From the NCBI GenBank assembly GCA_963556145.1, contig OY744469.1:1798001-1862000 (forward strand): DNA of 64,000 nt. Reading direction: 5' to 3'. The notes beneath the pieces are model-generated. The model was given only the letters and a program-made list of their open reading frames with translations, ran no database searches and was not told the DNA's origin. Source of the DNA: Hygrocybe punicea. Its lineage: Eukaryota; Basidiomycota; Agaricomycetes; Agaricales; Hygrophoraceae. The first letter of the stretch is position 1. The number at the start of each line of letters is the position of its first letter. A program made the translations under genes and the position numbers. Positions 22,132 to 33,735 of the stretch are shown piece by piece.

Positions 22132-24472
22132 ACGTTGTAGAGGCTCCGGGCCATCTGGACCCGAATCCTCTTCATATCCCACATCGTCCCCGTCCATTCC
22201 CATTCATGTATCATTGATTCCGCCCAATTCTGGTCCTCTCTGTCGATTCCGCTCTGGATTCCGCCTCCGGAATCGTTCCTACTCGCACTGCAATGTCCCT
22301 AACAACCCAGAATCAGACGTTTATAGTCATATATCATGTATCTACGTTTCCCGTCTCCTAGTACATAGCATTCCTCCACTCCACTCCACTCCTATCAGTT
22401 ACAGCCTTCGCTTGTAGTACATAGTTACTACAGCACAGGATCACTCCCAGTAGTATAAAAGATGTACCCTTATACTACAACCATATAGAAAATACAGGTT
22501 ATCACTCCCATTCAGTTCTATTTCTTAGTCCACTATTCGTATCACCCATATTAGTCTTTGTACTCCACTCCCTTCACTTCCCCTCTGATCCAGAACCCTG
22601 GATTCAGGTTGGATTGACTAGACACTACAGAAATACTTCACTCCTCTGATCACTTCTTAGCTGATCACCCTTTCCATTGGAGTGGTCCCGAGGGACCTCT
22701 CAGGATCGGGGATGGAATCACACGGAATGGCTGAGGTGGATGGGATAGAGAACTAGATCAACTGACTACCACATCAGGAACGACTACTGACTAAGGGTGT
22801 GGTCACGTGACCTGCCAGGCACCACTACTACAAGTGCCCCCCTCTCTCATAGCGACGCCCTCGTCGCTAGCAAGAGACAAGTGAAACAAAAAAAGAAAGA
22901 AACTGAAGCACTGGAAGACAACAGAAAGGGAACACAGGGAGAACAGGAAGAGCACAAAGAAAAGCACAAAAGGAGAAGGTGTAGACTAGTCCACTCCAGA
23001 TGGATCTAACAAGGGTAGGTCATTGTGAAAAAAAGACGTAGTGGAATGTGGAAAAGGGGGCAGAACGAGACGGCGCGGGGTCGGTGGGTGGGTCGTTGGG
23101 CATGAGTCGACACGAGGGAACGTGGGGCCGCCATATGATGCGTGGGCAGGGCCGCGAACGCATCCGTTTGGGGTACGGCCGTCGTGGTAGGTCGCGGGGG
23201 TGGGGTCATGGCCGTGGGGGCGGGGCGGATGGGTTTGGGTCGTTGGGCACGCGGTTGGGGATCGTCGTATTGTGTGGGTAGGTTGTTGGGGTGTTGCGTA
23301 GACGTGTGGAGGATTGGGACGTGGGGCCGCGTGTGTGTAAACGGGATATGGAGGGGTGGGATGTGCTGATGGCGTTGGGCCGGTTTTGCTGCCTGGAGCT
23401 TGCGCGGTCGAGGTCGATCGTGTTGGAAACGGGCGTGCAGGGCCGTAAAATGAGTCGGCGTGGGGCTCGCAGGTGCGTGTATGTCCGGTTCATCGTTTGG
23501 TTACGCTGGGTGGGGCCGGACGCGTCGTTCGCGTGTGTATAGGCCGTTGGGGTCGTATTGGTACTGCAGGCGCGAGGGATCCAGCGCGGGCATGTTGTGC
23601 CATGCCAATGGGGTCGAGGAAATGGGTGCCGGCGTGTGCCAGAAGCGCGAGTCGATGTGGTGACGTGGCAGTTGGGCGACGCGGCAACGGATGGGTGGGC
23701 GTGATAACGGTGTTGGTGAGGACGGCGCAGGTGAATACGGGGTGGGTAGAGCTGCTGTACGGACGTGGGGTGGTCTCAAGCGTCTGTGTATTCAGTAGTG
23801 AACCTGTGGGCGTCCGAATGAAAAATGGTAGGTCGAAAACGGGGACGACGATGTCGAGGGCGCGTCTTGCTGCGCGACGGCGTTGTTGGATACGTCGTCC
23901 AGCTCGGCAACCTCGTGGGGGTCTTCTAAGGAGTGTGGGGTGCCGTGGTTGGGCGTGGTTGGTCGGGTTTTTGGTGGGCGAAGCTGGTGACGTGGCTGCG
24001 TGAGGTGGCTGTACGGAATGGTGAGGATGGACAAAAAGTCGTGAAGATGGTCGCAGGGCATGTAGAATGATGCAGACGTATCGCTGGGGCCATCGGAGAT
24101 TGTTTTTTGTAGTGTTTTGCATGGGTGTGCTGCGTGGAATTGCGCGGGTGGGCTCTCGGGGGGGTACTCTGTGCTCGAAAATCTCTGTTGCTGTAGTCAA
24201 AAAGGGTCTGTGCAAGTGGAATGTTGTGGTCTCCGGTGGCATGGCTCGAATCGCGCTCTCATCACCACGATGGAGTGGTCCCGAGGGACCTCTCAGGATC
24301 AGGGACGGAATCACATGGAATGGCTGAGGTGGATGGGATAGAGAACTAGATCAACTGACTACCACATCAGGAACGACTACTGACTAAGGGTGTGGTCACG
24401 TGACCTGCCAGGCACCACTACTACACCGTAGATTCCCATTCCAGGTCTACAACAGAACTCGCCGTCACTGCG
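22132..24472 (+). mobile_element. Solo LTR (family A) split by a mini LTR element
   Basis: TGTAGAGGCTCC starts at 22136 and runs to 22677; the remaining LTR end is at 24430-24468 (gtagattcccattcc...gccgtcac). Flanks ACGT (22132-22135) and GCGT (24469-24472) could be a decayed 4-bp duplication; the last LTR base is changed (CACT instead of CACA). Confidence 0.7.
22674..24429 (+). mobile_element. Mini LTR element with 155-bp LTRs and a GC-rich core
   Basis: LTRs at 22678-22832 and 24271-24425 begin TGGAGTGGTCCCGAGGG and end CCACTACTACA; they are nearly identical. The duplication is CCAT (left) and CCGT (right), a CpG-type difference. The internal 1.44 kb has a markedly GC-rich part (about 23040-24000) with overlapping open frames on both strands but no recognisable domain. 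Size and LTR length fit a TRIM-like, non-autonomous element. Confidence 0.8.
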
Positions 24473-26187
24473 TACCATTTACCTACACAGTACATAACAA
24501 ATGGATGAAGAGGATGTGAGGAAACAGCTAGCCAGATGTGAAGGTGTGGGGGCAGAACCCAGGTGTAAGCACACTGGATGGCCCCATCCTCTAGTACTGG
24601 CTGCATAACCTGTGTAAGCGTAACATGAACACACATGTCAAGGTTCCACTCCACACCCCTCGGTTACAGGTCCGAATGCTGCCAACCACTGTTCACGCAC
24701 AATTGCTCATCCCTCTCCATCCGAATAACAACATCACCCGATCTCACATGGATTTTCATCCAGTCCTGTTAGCCTCTCTCCAGTAAGTAAATCCTTTTCA
24801 TCCGCTGTTGCTCACTGTTCATTACCTTCAGGCTGCACCTCCTCCCCAGCGGGTATGCGTGAGATGTGTAATGCTACAGCATCCACACAACTACCCCCTT
24901 TCATGGGTTGTATCTGCAGCTTCCACACCCTGGACTCAGTTTCGCAGCTCAAGGGTTGAGACTTCATGCAAGATGGTTCATTTGTGCAGGATTCTGGTGT
25001 ACTTGTACTACTTGAGGTGAATCCAAGTTATCTTCTGTGGTCCTGGCCCATATCCCACCTACTCCCTTCAGATGGTCTCCAAGAACACGCCAGCAGTGGC
25101 GGTGGCGGTGGTAACGCCATCTCTGCACGTCCCACCGCCAGGTTCAAGCACTTGCCCCATCCCATCACCCGGCCAGCATTACCCATTTCCACCCCCAGCC
25201 GCCTCCGTTTCTTCTTACGGAACTTCCCCTGACACACTGGACACACCATCTCCCTGCAGCTCTACCTCGACCTTACTGCTTCGCATCATGGGCTTGGCCC
25301 CAGCCACTACACCAAATCCGCTGCAGTGAACTATTATTTTAATATATATATCTTAAGGGCATAGCTAATCTAACAATAATAAATTGTAAATTGTAATAAC
25401 ACTTATCATTTGATGATTACGTTTCCCCTTTGATGTCAAATTAGACCTGTCCATGCTCAGCAACCATACCCATTGGATGTATTTTACTTAACTGTCACTA
25501 TATGTGTGTGTCAAATGCCAAATTGAATTACCTTTATTAAACTCTCATGTATTGTTGAAATATGTAACTTGAGGTACAATCATTCATGGCTCCTTGAGAC
25601 AGCCAATTTTAGTTACACCTTGGAATTCACAATAAACACACTTCTTTCCTCATGTAAATACACAGTCTCATACTCAAATATGTCATATTACCTGTGAGAG
25701 CTTCAGAAGTCTTATTGGAAGTGAGGAACATTGGCGATGAAAGCGATCTTTGGAAAAAGTGCTTATCGGCCGTAACTCTGTCCTTGCGACAGTGTCACAT
25801 CAGCGTGACTTCCTAAGCAATTTGTGCGTGCATCAGTCCTAATTGGGAAGTGTGATGTGACATGCCGCTCACTGTGCCGGCCATTGAGCAGAGAATACAC
25901 ATTTCTTGGGTGCAGATGGTTTTTTTTTTTGAACAAATGTGTGTGCATGAAGTGTGAGACAAAAACTACCACAAATTTCAGACATTGGTGTCATCATTTG
26001 GGGAGTTCTGGAACATTTCATTGAATTTTCATCACTGATCTGCACAGTGCCAGGCCTGACAAGCATCCGGCGCTGCAATTTTGGGATCAAAAGGTAGGTG
26101 TGTAGTTTATCTATGTACTGTAAACAAGTCCGAGGGGGTATTCTACAAAATTGATGGCTTCCGGGCCTTTTGTCTCAAGGAACCAGG
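24473..26187. other. No intact gene; T1 remnants and A/T-rich DNA
   Basis: The first ~850 bp is coding-like on the minus strand (a CPVCQGKF segment near 25240) and may be the far upstream part of the T1 locus, but no full exon chain could be built. From ~25330 to 26187 the DNA is A/T-rich and repetitive; bases 25447-25470 repeat, inverted, a segment at ~10230-10255. Confidence 0.4.
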
Positions 26188-27077
26188 CACATCAGGACTT
26201 TCCACATTTAGTCGGGATCTAAAGTGATTTCTAAAGTTAGCACCAAAATATAATCTTTAGATTTACATTTAGGCCTAGCCTAAATATTGAATTTAAGTCA
26301 CAAATAAATGTATATCTAAATTATTTATTTATTTTCATCTTTAGGTTATTCTTGCAATCAAAATAATTATCAGATCTAAATTGTAAGGGGAAAGTATAAT
26401 TTAGTTTCAAGTTTACTCAAATTTCTAGTCCAAATTTAGGCATCACTTAGAGGCAGGCCAAAATTAAAACTTTCGGTAGTATTAAAATAATAAATTTAAT
26501 AGTTATCAAAATGTAAGATTGCAGCAGCTATTTAAATCCAAAGGTTGTTGTTAGATCTAAAGCTATTGCCCGCGCCATCGCCCACTCGTCGCCCGCCCGT
26601 CGCCCGCCCATCGCCCACCCGCCACCCAGCCATCACACTGCTGTGCAGTTGGTGCCATTGTCATTTCCTGCAGGCTTTGAGGGTGCCCCACTACTCACCA
26701 ATGTTAATTGATGCACCCGCCCATCACCCACTTGCCATCCACCCATTGCCTGCCCACCTCCCAATCATATGACCTCATGAGCCCAGCTCCGACGTCAATT
26801 GACGTGGTGGTGGGGTTCGTGAGGTGATGACAGAGGTAGGGGGAGAGGCAGGCGGGGGAGATGGCAGGGCAGGGGCACGACAGGATGAGGGCAGGGAGAT
26901 GGTGGGGGCACGATAGGATGGGAGGGCAACGAGGGTGTGGGCGATGAGGTGTGGGAGATGGCGTGGGCATGGCACGATGGGATGGGAGGGTGGGCAACTA
27001 GGGAGTGGGAGATGGTGTGGTGAGGGAGATGGCGTGGTGAGGGAGATGGTGTGGGCAGGGATTATGTTGGAGAGATG

Positions 27078-27177
27078 NNNNNNNNNNNNNNNNNNNNNNN
27101 NNNNNNNNNNNNNNNNNNNNNNNNNNNNNNNNNNNNNNNNNNNNNNNNNNNNNNNNNNNNNNNNNNNNNNNNNNNNN
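27078..27177. other. Assembly gap of exactly 100 N
   Basis: One hundred Ns, the usual placeholder for a gap of unknown size. It falls between the inverted GC-rich arms, where assembly is expected to fail. Confidence 0.99.
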
Positions 27178-27339
27178 ATGATGGACGGTGGGTGGAAGGT
27201 GTGGTGGGCAATGGGTGGACGATCAGCCGATGGTGTCTGACGAAGTAGTCAGCGGGCGACGAGAAGTGTCAGGCGATAGAGACGTACCTTGGCCGGAGAG
27301 TTGGTGCACAACTCCTCCGGCCTCGCTGATGGTCACCGT

Positions 27340-27440
27340 CATTTCCATTGTCGTTGTCGCCGTTGCTGTCATTGTCGTTATTGTCGCTGTCGTTGTCGTT
27401 GTTGTCGTTGTCCCTTCGTCGTGTTGTTTGTTGTTGTTGT
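27340..27440. repeat. Trinucleotide-rich (GTT/GTC) tract
   Basis: An irregular run of gttgtcgctgtcattgtc-type triplets. It lies inside the fold-back element, so no coding role is claimed. Confidence 0.8.
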
Positions 27441-28246
27441 GATTTGTGACTGAACACCTCGATCTGGAAACCCGCCGAAGTGAGTGAGAGGATGGGTGGG
27501 CGATGAGCGTGCCCGATAACGTGCACGTGGGCAGTGAGTGGGCAGCGAGTGGGCGACGGGTGGGCGATAGGAGCGTACAATCACTTTAGTCCAGACGGAA
27601 TCTTAAATTTTGACAACTACCAAAATGGTACATTTTGATATCCATTAAATTAAATATTCTCATCCTGTCAAAATTATAAATTTCAGCTTGTCTTGAGGTG
27701 ATGCCTAAATTTGGACTAGCAAACCTGTGTAAACTCGAATCTAAATTATACTTTCCCTCTACAATTTAGCACTGATAATTATTTTGATTGCAGGAGTGAT
27801 TTAAAGGCAAGAGAAAATAATTTATTTGGACATTTATTTATTCATGACTTAAATTCAATATTTAGACTTGGCCTAAATTAAAATCTAAAGATTATATTTT
27901 TCTGCTAACTTTAGAAATAACTTTAGATCCCGACTAAATGTTGAAAGTCCTGATGTGAGGGTGTCTCAGGGAGCCATCAGAAAACTGAATATGTAATTTT
28001 ACTGATGTGACGGTCACAGTATTATGCCTGCTAAACGCTAAACACTATACAAGTCATGATAAGTACAGGTGCTCACCCGAACGCAACGACTCGTATTCAA
28101 TGACCAAAAAAAATAATTGTCCTTTGCACAAAGAAACAAACAAAAAGAAACAAGCAAAAAAGTAAAATCTCTCCGAATTTACATGTATCTCACTCACACC
28201 ACAGTATGTCCTTTCAAGATTCACTCCTGGCGCGTTACTCTCTGCT

Positions 28247-31200
28247 TTAGTTTATCAAACACCCTGAACCGTGAATGTCCTTGACCGCAGCAGACTCCCG
28301 CAGTATGATATTGCGAAGAGCGTGAGGTTTCTGAAGGTCCAGGCAAATAGTGATACAAAGACGCTCATGCCACACTTGTTCGATCAGTTCGCGAACGTGG
28401 GGCTCCCGCGTGTTGATGCGATACTCGTGCCTTTTCTTGTACTCGTGTTTGACCTTGAGCGACTCTAGGTGCTTGAGCTTGTCCTCTTGCTTTTGTTCCT
28501 CGTCGAAGATGATCAGGAAACCTTCAAAGTCGCCGAGCCCGTCAAACAAGAGCCCCGTGATATGACCCGTACAGCAGATCTCATCAGCCCCAGGAGGGGA
28601 AGGTACCGGGGCTCCGCCGAACGAGGGAGGGATCGACGCAGCGGTGCCAGGGCCGCCAAGCCCATCAACACGGCCAGAGATGTACCCGACGTAACGCTCG
28701 AGGACAGGATGCCAACGATTCCCGGGGGACATCGCGGCTAACCTGGCCTTGAAGACCGCAAGCTTGTCTTCTTCGCTCCCGAGCAGATCCGCTGCGGTCG
28801 CGACAGGAATCTTCACCTGGAAAGACCCTACGGCGAACTTGACGACCGAGGGCGCAGAGGGAAGGCGAATGGAGGGTCGAGTCTGGAGGGTTCTAGGGTG
28901 GCGAGGCTCACTTCGAATTGTAATCGACGGTGGCTCCGGTCGGTCAACGAGTGGCCGTGAAGTGATCCTGGTGACGACGATATTGAACACTTGTTTGGCA
29001 ACGACTGTGAGGGGCAAGTCGATGGTGAATAGTCCAGCCAGGCCTGGGCCGGTGCCGAAGGGGATGGGAACGTATGTTGCTCCCTTGAGTGTGATACAAC
29101 GGATAGTGTGTGCGTCAGATTCGGAGAGCTCGTGTGTGCTGTAAAGTCCCGAGGCTAATGCCAAAATATCCTTCACGTTCACTTGCGGCCAGTAGATATA
29201 CGCGACACTCCCCGCGGGCACGTCACCCCAGTCAATTATGAGCTCGTCAGGTCCTCGCTGTGGATCCTCTGTTCTCGTGGTCATATGAGTCTCGAACGTC
29301 TGTGGAATGCGATGGGCAGTTGCAGGACCCGGATTATCAGAAGGCGTCACTTGGAGATTGCGCTGAGCGAGTTTGTCACTGTTGTAAGGTGACATGATGA
29401 CGGTCCCGATGTTCTGTATGGGCGCGTTGGCATATGCAATTTCGGCGACCAGACAATGATGATCTCCTGGGAATGCGTTGACGACGAGGACGCCGTTCAC
29501 AGAGAGCTGGTTGTCGTACACATCCAAAAAGCAGCCGAAGAAAGCCCACTGACTGTCACCTTGTTGGATCTGGATTTTCTGGTTGTTGACCCCGTTGTCC
29601 CCGAATTCCTTGTTTGTCGATGACGTGAAATCTGGATTGTTTGTTGCGAAGAAGGGGATGGTGTGGTTGTCAGACGGTGCCAGCGGCCAGATAGGTTTAC
29701 CGTTGGCATCTTTATGACTGAGGTAGGTGTAGTTTGGATCCCAGTTGGAATCCGCGGAATTAGTGCCCCACAACCGGAAGAAAACTTTGACTCCTTCTGC
29801 AGCGTGGGCGGTTCCCTGTTGGCCTCGAAGGCGAACACGAGCTACGGCAAAGTTGTAATTGGCAAGCTTCTTTCCGTTTTGCTTAGTGAATGGTATCACC
29901 GATGAGTCCCCCGTGAGAGCGTTTTGTTGACCGGGAATGACATTGTTGTTCGAGTCAAACGGATCCGGCTTCGATGGATCTCCATAATTCTGGTTAAGCC
30001 ATGGAATCAACGCCGAAATGTAGTCATAGGCTCCCTGTACGCCGTCCGCGGAGAAGGGAGGCGCGTTGGGTACGGGATGGCTGTTGAGTGCTGGTGTCGC
30101 AGTAAACACACGCAAGTCACCGCTCAGGTAAGGAGCGTTAACGTTAGCTGGATTGGGGTTGGGCAATACATTGGTGAAGTAAGGATCCGCGCCTGCAACG
30201 AAGAAGAATTCGCCGAGCGCTGGGATGTTCGTGCCCAAGATGTTGATTGAACTCGTGATCTGCGCCGGCGTCTCACCACTGGCTGGAAAGGCTGGGAGTA
30301 CAGTCGAGTCGAAAATGATATTGTATGGAAATCGAATGCGCTGGGGCACTTTGGGATTGCTCGATTCGTACACGATATTGTTAGTGTCCAATAAGATGGC
30401 GATTCCAGGGAAAGCGACGACTGGGTTTGACGGCGTGGCTGAGCCAGCGACCTGCTTGTTGAATCCTTCCAAGACAAGCCAAAATGCTGTTGGATAGAAG
30501 CCACCCGAATTGTTGATGATGTCTTGTACTTCGTCAGAGCCCCAAGTGTCCTTGGCACCCCAAAACGACAAAGACCCAAGCGGCCAAGGATTATCGGGAT
30601 TCGGGCCTGGAACGTTTGAGACTTGATTTGGAGGAAAGGCATCATCGAGGAGCTTTTTGAAGAAGGGGAATGGATCTCCTTGATCGTCGGTCAAGTTGTT
30701 GTAGACGCCTCGCAGACAGGTTGCTGCATTGCTAACGCCTGGTGCTGCAGCAATAATGTCCTGGATGGCGAACCCCAGCTGCACATTCAGGTAATAGAGG
30801 AAAAGCATGGCACAACCGGTGGCAGCATCGATGCCGTGATCGTACTCGAGCGTCAGATTGACATAATCAGCGCGCGATCCGTAATTCTGATTGACTGACG
30901 ATTTGTTTGCATGAGCAGCGGCGGCTGTACCGTTGTAGCCACGCGTGACTTTCATGGTCTTGGAGCCTGCATCTACGCTGTTCACCAGCATCTGCTCGTT
31001 ATCGATTTGAATGAGAAATGTTTTTGCAAACGGCACGGTTGCAGGGTCTGTCACGGGAAGTGATGTGACCGTATTGTCGATGGCAGCGGTGAGCACGGTT
31101 AGTTCTCCGCCCAACTGGCTGGACCCGAAAGTGCCAGGAGGAAGTGAACTGTTCAGCCAGCTGGGGGAGAGCTCATAATGGGGTTCGATGAAACCGAGGC

Positions 31201-31897
31201 CTGTCTTTACCAGGAATTGCTGGGCGAGGAAGCGGGACAAGGCCTCGCCACAGCTCTGCTCGTTTGAGCCATCAGGTGCAAACCAGCCTTTGCCCTGGGA
31301 ATCCATGAACAACTCTGTGATTTCGGAAACGTAGAGGTAACGGAGGTATCCGACGTCTTTGCTGTTGCCCGGCTTGAGGGTGATTATGCTTTGCACATTT
31401 GCACCGTTTGGAAGGTTGGCAACAAAGGTCGGCAATGGTACTGGATATACAGAGTTGAGAGTGATTCCTCCAAACCAGTCAGCCATGATCTGGTAATCGT
31501 TCTCGCAGATTGGTTTCCCACCGCTCCCCGCAGCTAGAAGCGCATTCGTTCGAGCGGGTTCCAGTCCCATACCTTGGAGCGAACTTTCGTAGTGAAGTTG
31601 GAAGTGCTCCGTCACCCCTGCGCCAGATCCAAGGTCGGTTAACCCGCTGGTTGTATACCATTGGGCGTAAAGCGTCACATTGTTCGTGATGTTGAAGTTG
31701 CCGCCCGCAAGGGGACCATACGGAACTCCAGTACCATCAGCTTTGGTGTTCCATCGCGCCCAGGTGTCGCTGCCCCTCGTCAAATTCCCTGGATTTCCCT
31801 GGACCGTGACCTGTTGTCCAGCAGTATATGACATGCTGTCGACAGGAACGGACCCCGCTGTCGCACCATTGGGGTCATAAGTGACGGTGAAGCTCAT
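28247..31897 (-). CDS. Large intronless protein with InlB-type B-repeat
   Basis: A single open frame of 1,216 codons from ATG 31897. The frame is open 56 codons further upstream, but the next residues (MSFTVTYDPNG) begin the first domain, so I chose this start. Residues ~1-75 form one Listeria-Bacteroides (InlB B) repeat: VTYDPNGATAGSVPVDSM ... GQQVTV ... WNTKADGTGVPY ... NNVTLYAQW. The rest contains no motif I can assign; a segment GITLNSVYPVPLPTFVANLP is followed by many Asn/Pro/Gly-rich beta-type stretches, and near the end is TGLLFDGLGDFEGFLI. There is no obvious signal peptide. Lack of introns over 3.6 kb, among genes split every few hundred bases, plus a bacterial repeat type, points to acquisition from bacteria. 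The frame is undamaged, unlike the transposons around it. Function unknown. Confidence 0.8.
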   Translation of the reverse strand: MSFTVTYDPNGATAGSVPVDSMSYTAGQQVTVQGNPGNLTRGSDTWARWNTKADGTGVPYGPLAGGNFNITNNVTLYAQWYTTSGLTDLGSGAGVTEHFQLHYESSLQGMGLEPARTNALLAAGSGGKPICENDYQIMADWFGGITLNSVYPVPLPTFVANLPNGANVQSIITLKPGNSKDVGYLRYLYVSEITELFMDSQGKGWFAPDGSNEQSCGEALSRFLAQQFLVKTGLGFIEPHYELSPSWLNSSLPPGTFGSSQLGGELTVLTAAIDNTVTSLPVTDPATVPFAKTFLIQIDNEQMLVNSVDAGSKTMKVTRGYNGTAAAAHANKSSVNQNYGSRADYVNLTLEYDHGIDAATGCAMLFLYYLNVQLGFAIQDIIAAAPGVSNAATCLRGVYNNLTDDQGDPFPFFKKLLDDAFPPNQVSNVPGPNPDNPWPLGSLSFWGAKDTWGSDEVQDIINNSGGFYPTAFWLVLEGFNKQVAGSATPSNPVVAFPGIAILLDTNNIVYESSNPKVPQRIRFPYNIIFDSTVLPAFPASGETPAQITSSINILGTNIPALGEFFFVAGADPYFTNVLPNPNPANVNAPYLSGDLRVFTATPALNSHPVPNAPPFSADGVQGAYDYISALIPWLNQNYGDPSKPDPFDSNNNVIPGQQNALTGDSSVIPFTKQNGKKLANYNFAVARVRLRGQQGTAHAAEGVKVFFRLWGTNSADSNWDPNYTYLSHKDANGKPIWPLAPSDNHTIPFFATNNPDFTSSTNKEFGDNGVNNQKIQIQQGDSQWAFFGCFLDVYDNQLSVNGVLVVNAFPGDHHCLVAEIAYANAPIQNIGTVIMSPYNSDKLAQRNLQVTPSDNPGPATAHRIPQTFETHMTTRTEDPQRGPDELIIDWGDVPAGSVAYIYWPQVNVKDILALASGLYSTHELSESDAHTIRCITLKGATYVPIPFGTGPGLAGLFTIDLPLTVVAKQVFNIVVTRITSRPLVDRPEPPSITIRSEPRHPRTLQTRPSIRLPSAPSVVKFAVGSFQVKIPVATAADLLGSEEDKLAVFKARLAAMSPGNRWHPVLERYVGYISGRVDGLGGPGTAASIPPSFGGAPVPSPPGADEICCTGHITGLLFDGLGDFEGFLIIFDEEQKQEDKLKHLESLKVKHEYKKRHEYRINTREPHVRELIEQVWHERLCITICLDLQKPHALRNIILRESAAVKDIHGSGCLIN

Positions 31898-32746
31898 AAT
31901 TGTTGTCAGATCAGCGCTGCTGAAAATGGGAGGGATCAAAGAGATTTCTCTTAATCCCATTGCACAGGCAGACATAGGACGATTTACCTTGTCAGTATTA
32001 TACGACGACTGCTCTTTCGCTGGGGACCACGAAGGCGTTTCGAGGGTAGTTACTGCCAAGGTCATGAGTGCAATATATAGTCCCCAGTACGTGGTTCGAC
32101 GCCCAACAGATCACCGCTGCTGGCCATAAAGGGTACTGGAAGAACTGCGTGGAATGGTAAGAACGTTCTAAATGATGGGCGTCATGGGCGCACCAAGTGA
32201 CTCGCCCATTGAATTAATAAAAATCATGGGCGCATCGCGGCTCTTCCCCTGACTGAGATCGCAACGGCCAGCGCCAGCCGCAGCGTGGTTGTGACTGCGG
32301 CCACGGTTGCTGTATCATTGTATCATGGGAGGAACGCAGTCATTAGTGGAGACGTTTCTCAGGAATCTCAGCTTCTGTCATGAGGCCCTTATTACGGCAA
32401 TCAAGAAGATCAGCTCGAAACTCTAAATTCCGGACATTGAAATAAGGCAAAACCCGAAAGTAAAAAATAAGTGTTCAGCGCCTGTACAAACTGTTAATCT
32501 CGGTCTTATAAGGGCACATGGCTTAGTGTGACAGACAGTAAAATGATTAAAAACCATGATTTTCTATGAGATGAAGGAGGAGATCAGTAGTTTAATCAAG
32601 AGAAGTGCCTTTCTCTGCAACAAATTTTTTCTATTGTCTTTACAGCTGTTTTCATAGCTATGTGGAATTTGAGAAAAAAATCAAGGTTGTGCAACTCTGC
32701 TGCTGTCTAAGCTGGACTCTGAGTTACAACTTACATTTCAACATCT
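31898..32746. other. Intergenic, probable promoter region of the large intronless gene
   Basis: No gene is seen. A TATATAG stretch near 32075 (ATATATAGTCCCC) lies ~170 bp upstream of the start of the minus-strand gene. The rest is unremarkable. Confidence 0.35.
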
Positions 32747-33735
32747 ATGCCAACTCGCACCGTCTCCAGAGATCTCAAGGCACAGATCCCGACCCTCTAC
32801 TGCCATGGTTACACGGCCAAGGAGATCTGTGATCTTCTCGGGGTCTGCAAGTCACTTGTTTACAAAACTCTCCACTACCATCAGATCTATGGCCTCGCAT
32901 ACAATCCCCATGCCCAACCAACTGCGCGTTGATGCATCCTTACACCTCTTGACATTGGTTTCATTCATTTACTTTTTTCCCATCACCACATGCTGTACCT
33001 TGATGAACTACAACTCAAACTCCAAGCCCAATGCAATGTGTTTGTATCCTTCTTGACTATCATGCATACCCTTCCCCAGCTGCACTTCTCAAACAAGCGT
33101 GTATCCATTCAAGCCCTCGAAAGGAATGACCTCCAACGGGCAATATTCATGAATCAGATTGGGGCTGCCATTCCAGACCCTGCCATGTTGATGTTCACCG
33201 ATGAGAGTGCTGTGAACAATTGAGCCCACAGCAGGCGATACAGTTGGTCGTTGGTTGGGACTCAGTGTGTGCAATGACAGGCCTTCATATGTGGACAATG
33301 GTATTCCATCCTACTGGTCTTCACGCTGGATGGGATCATTGCATTTGATCTCATTGAGGGCTCAGTGACTGGAGAGCGGTTCATTTGCTTCCTTCGCGAG
33401 ATGGTTGTATGTTTTTTCCTTCATGTCTTCTACTGTACAAATGCTGATGCCTTTATACAGATACCTCTCACCAATCCATATCCCAGGCCACAAAGTGTTC
33501 TAGTGCTTGATAACTGCAACATCCACCATGCAGAAGAGGTCAGAGAGCTTGTGGAGGTCGAAGCCAGTAAAGTCTTGCCTTTTGTGTGAAGTTGATACTA
33601 ATGTGTGTCTTCTAGGCTGCCAAATAATATATCTGCCCCCATACTCCCCCGACTACAACCCTATTGAACTCACCTTCTCGTCAATCAAGTCTTACCTCTG
33701 CCATCATACACATGACCATTTGTTAATGCAATAGA
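32747..33735 (+). pseudogene. Tc1/mariner-type transposase, inactivated
   Basis: The helix-turn-helix N-terminus is MPTRTVSRDLKAQIPTLY ... YTAKEICDLLGVCKSLVYKT. Then come LYLDELQLKLQA and the DDE core: FTDESAV (first Asp, ~33198), SVLVLDNCNIHHAEEV (second Asp, ~33505) and YLPPYSPDYNPIELTFSSIK (third acidic residue, ~33640-33690). TGA at 32930-32932 and at 33221-33223 interrupt an otherwise continuous frame, both explainable as CGA to TGA. Frame changes near 33300 and short non-matching stretches near 33410-33455 and 33590-33615 may be introns. I could not find clean terminal inverted repeats. Confidence 0.85.

Larger units (their letters stand above)
26188..27957. mobile_element. Fold-back element with long inverted arms
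   Basis: The left end CACATCAGGACTTTC and right end its inverse (AAAGTCCTGATGTG) open arms of about 270 bp of diverged inverted sequence, continuing inward with GC-rich blocks that are also inverted (cgcccactcgtcgcccgc left; gggcgacgggtgggcgat right). The centre holds G/A-rich simple sequence, a (GTT/GTC)n tract (27340-27435) and the assembly gap. No transposase is visible. Confidence 0.7.

Noticed and set aside
23490..24314. 274-codon minus-strand frame in the mini LTR element
   Set aside because: Lies in GC-rich DNA where stops are rare, overlaps other long frames on both strands, and shows no domain.
26935..27248. Frames running through the N gap
   Set aside because: They include 34 undefined codons and simple G/A-rich repeats.
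31898..32065. 56-codon N-terminal extension of the large intronless gene
   Set aside because: The InlB repeat starts right after the internal ATG at 31897, and the extension lacks any signal peptide or domain; kept as a possibility only.
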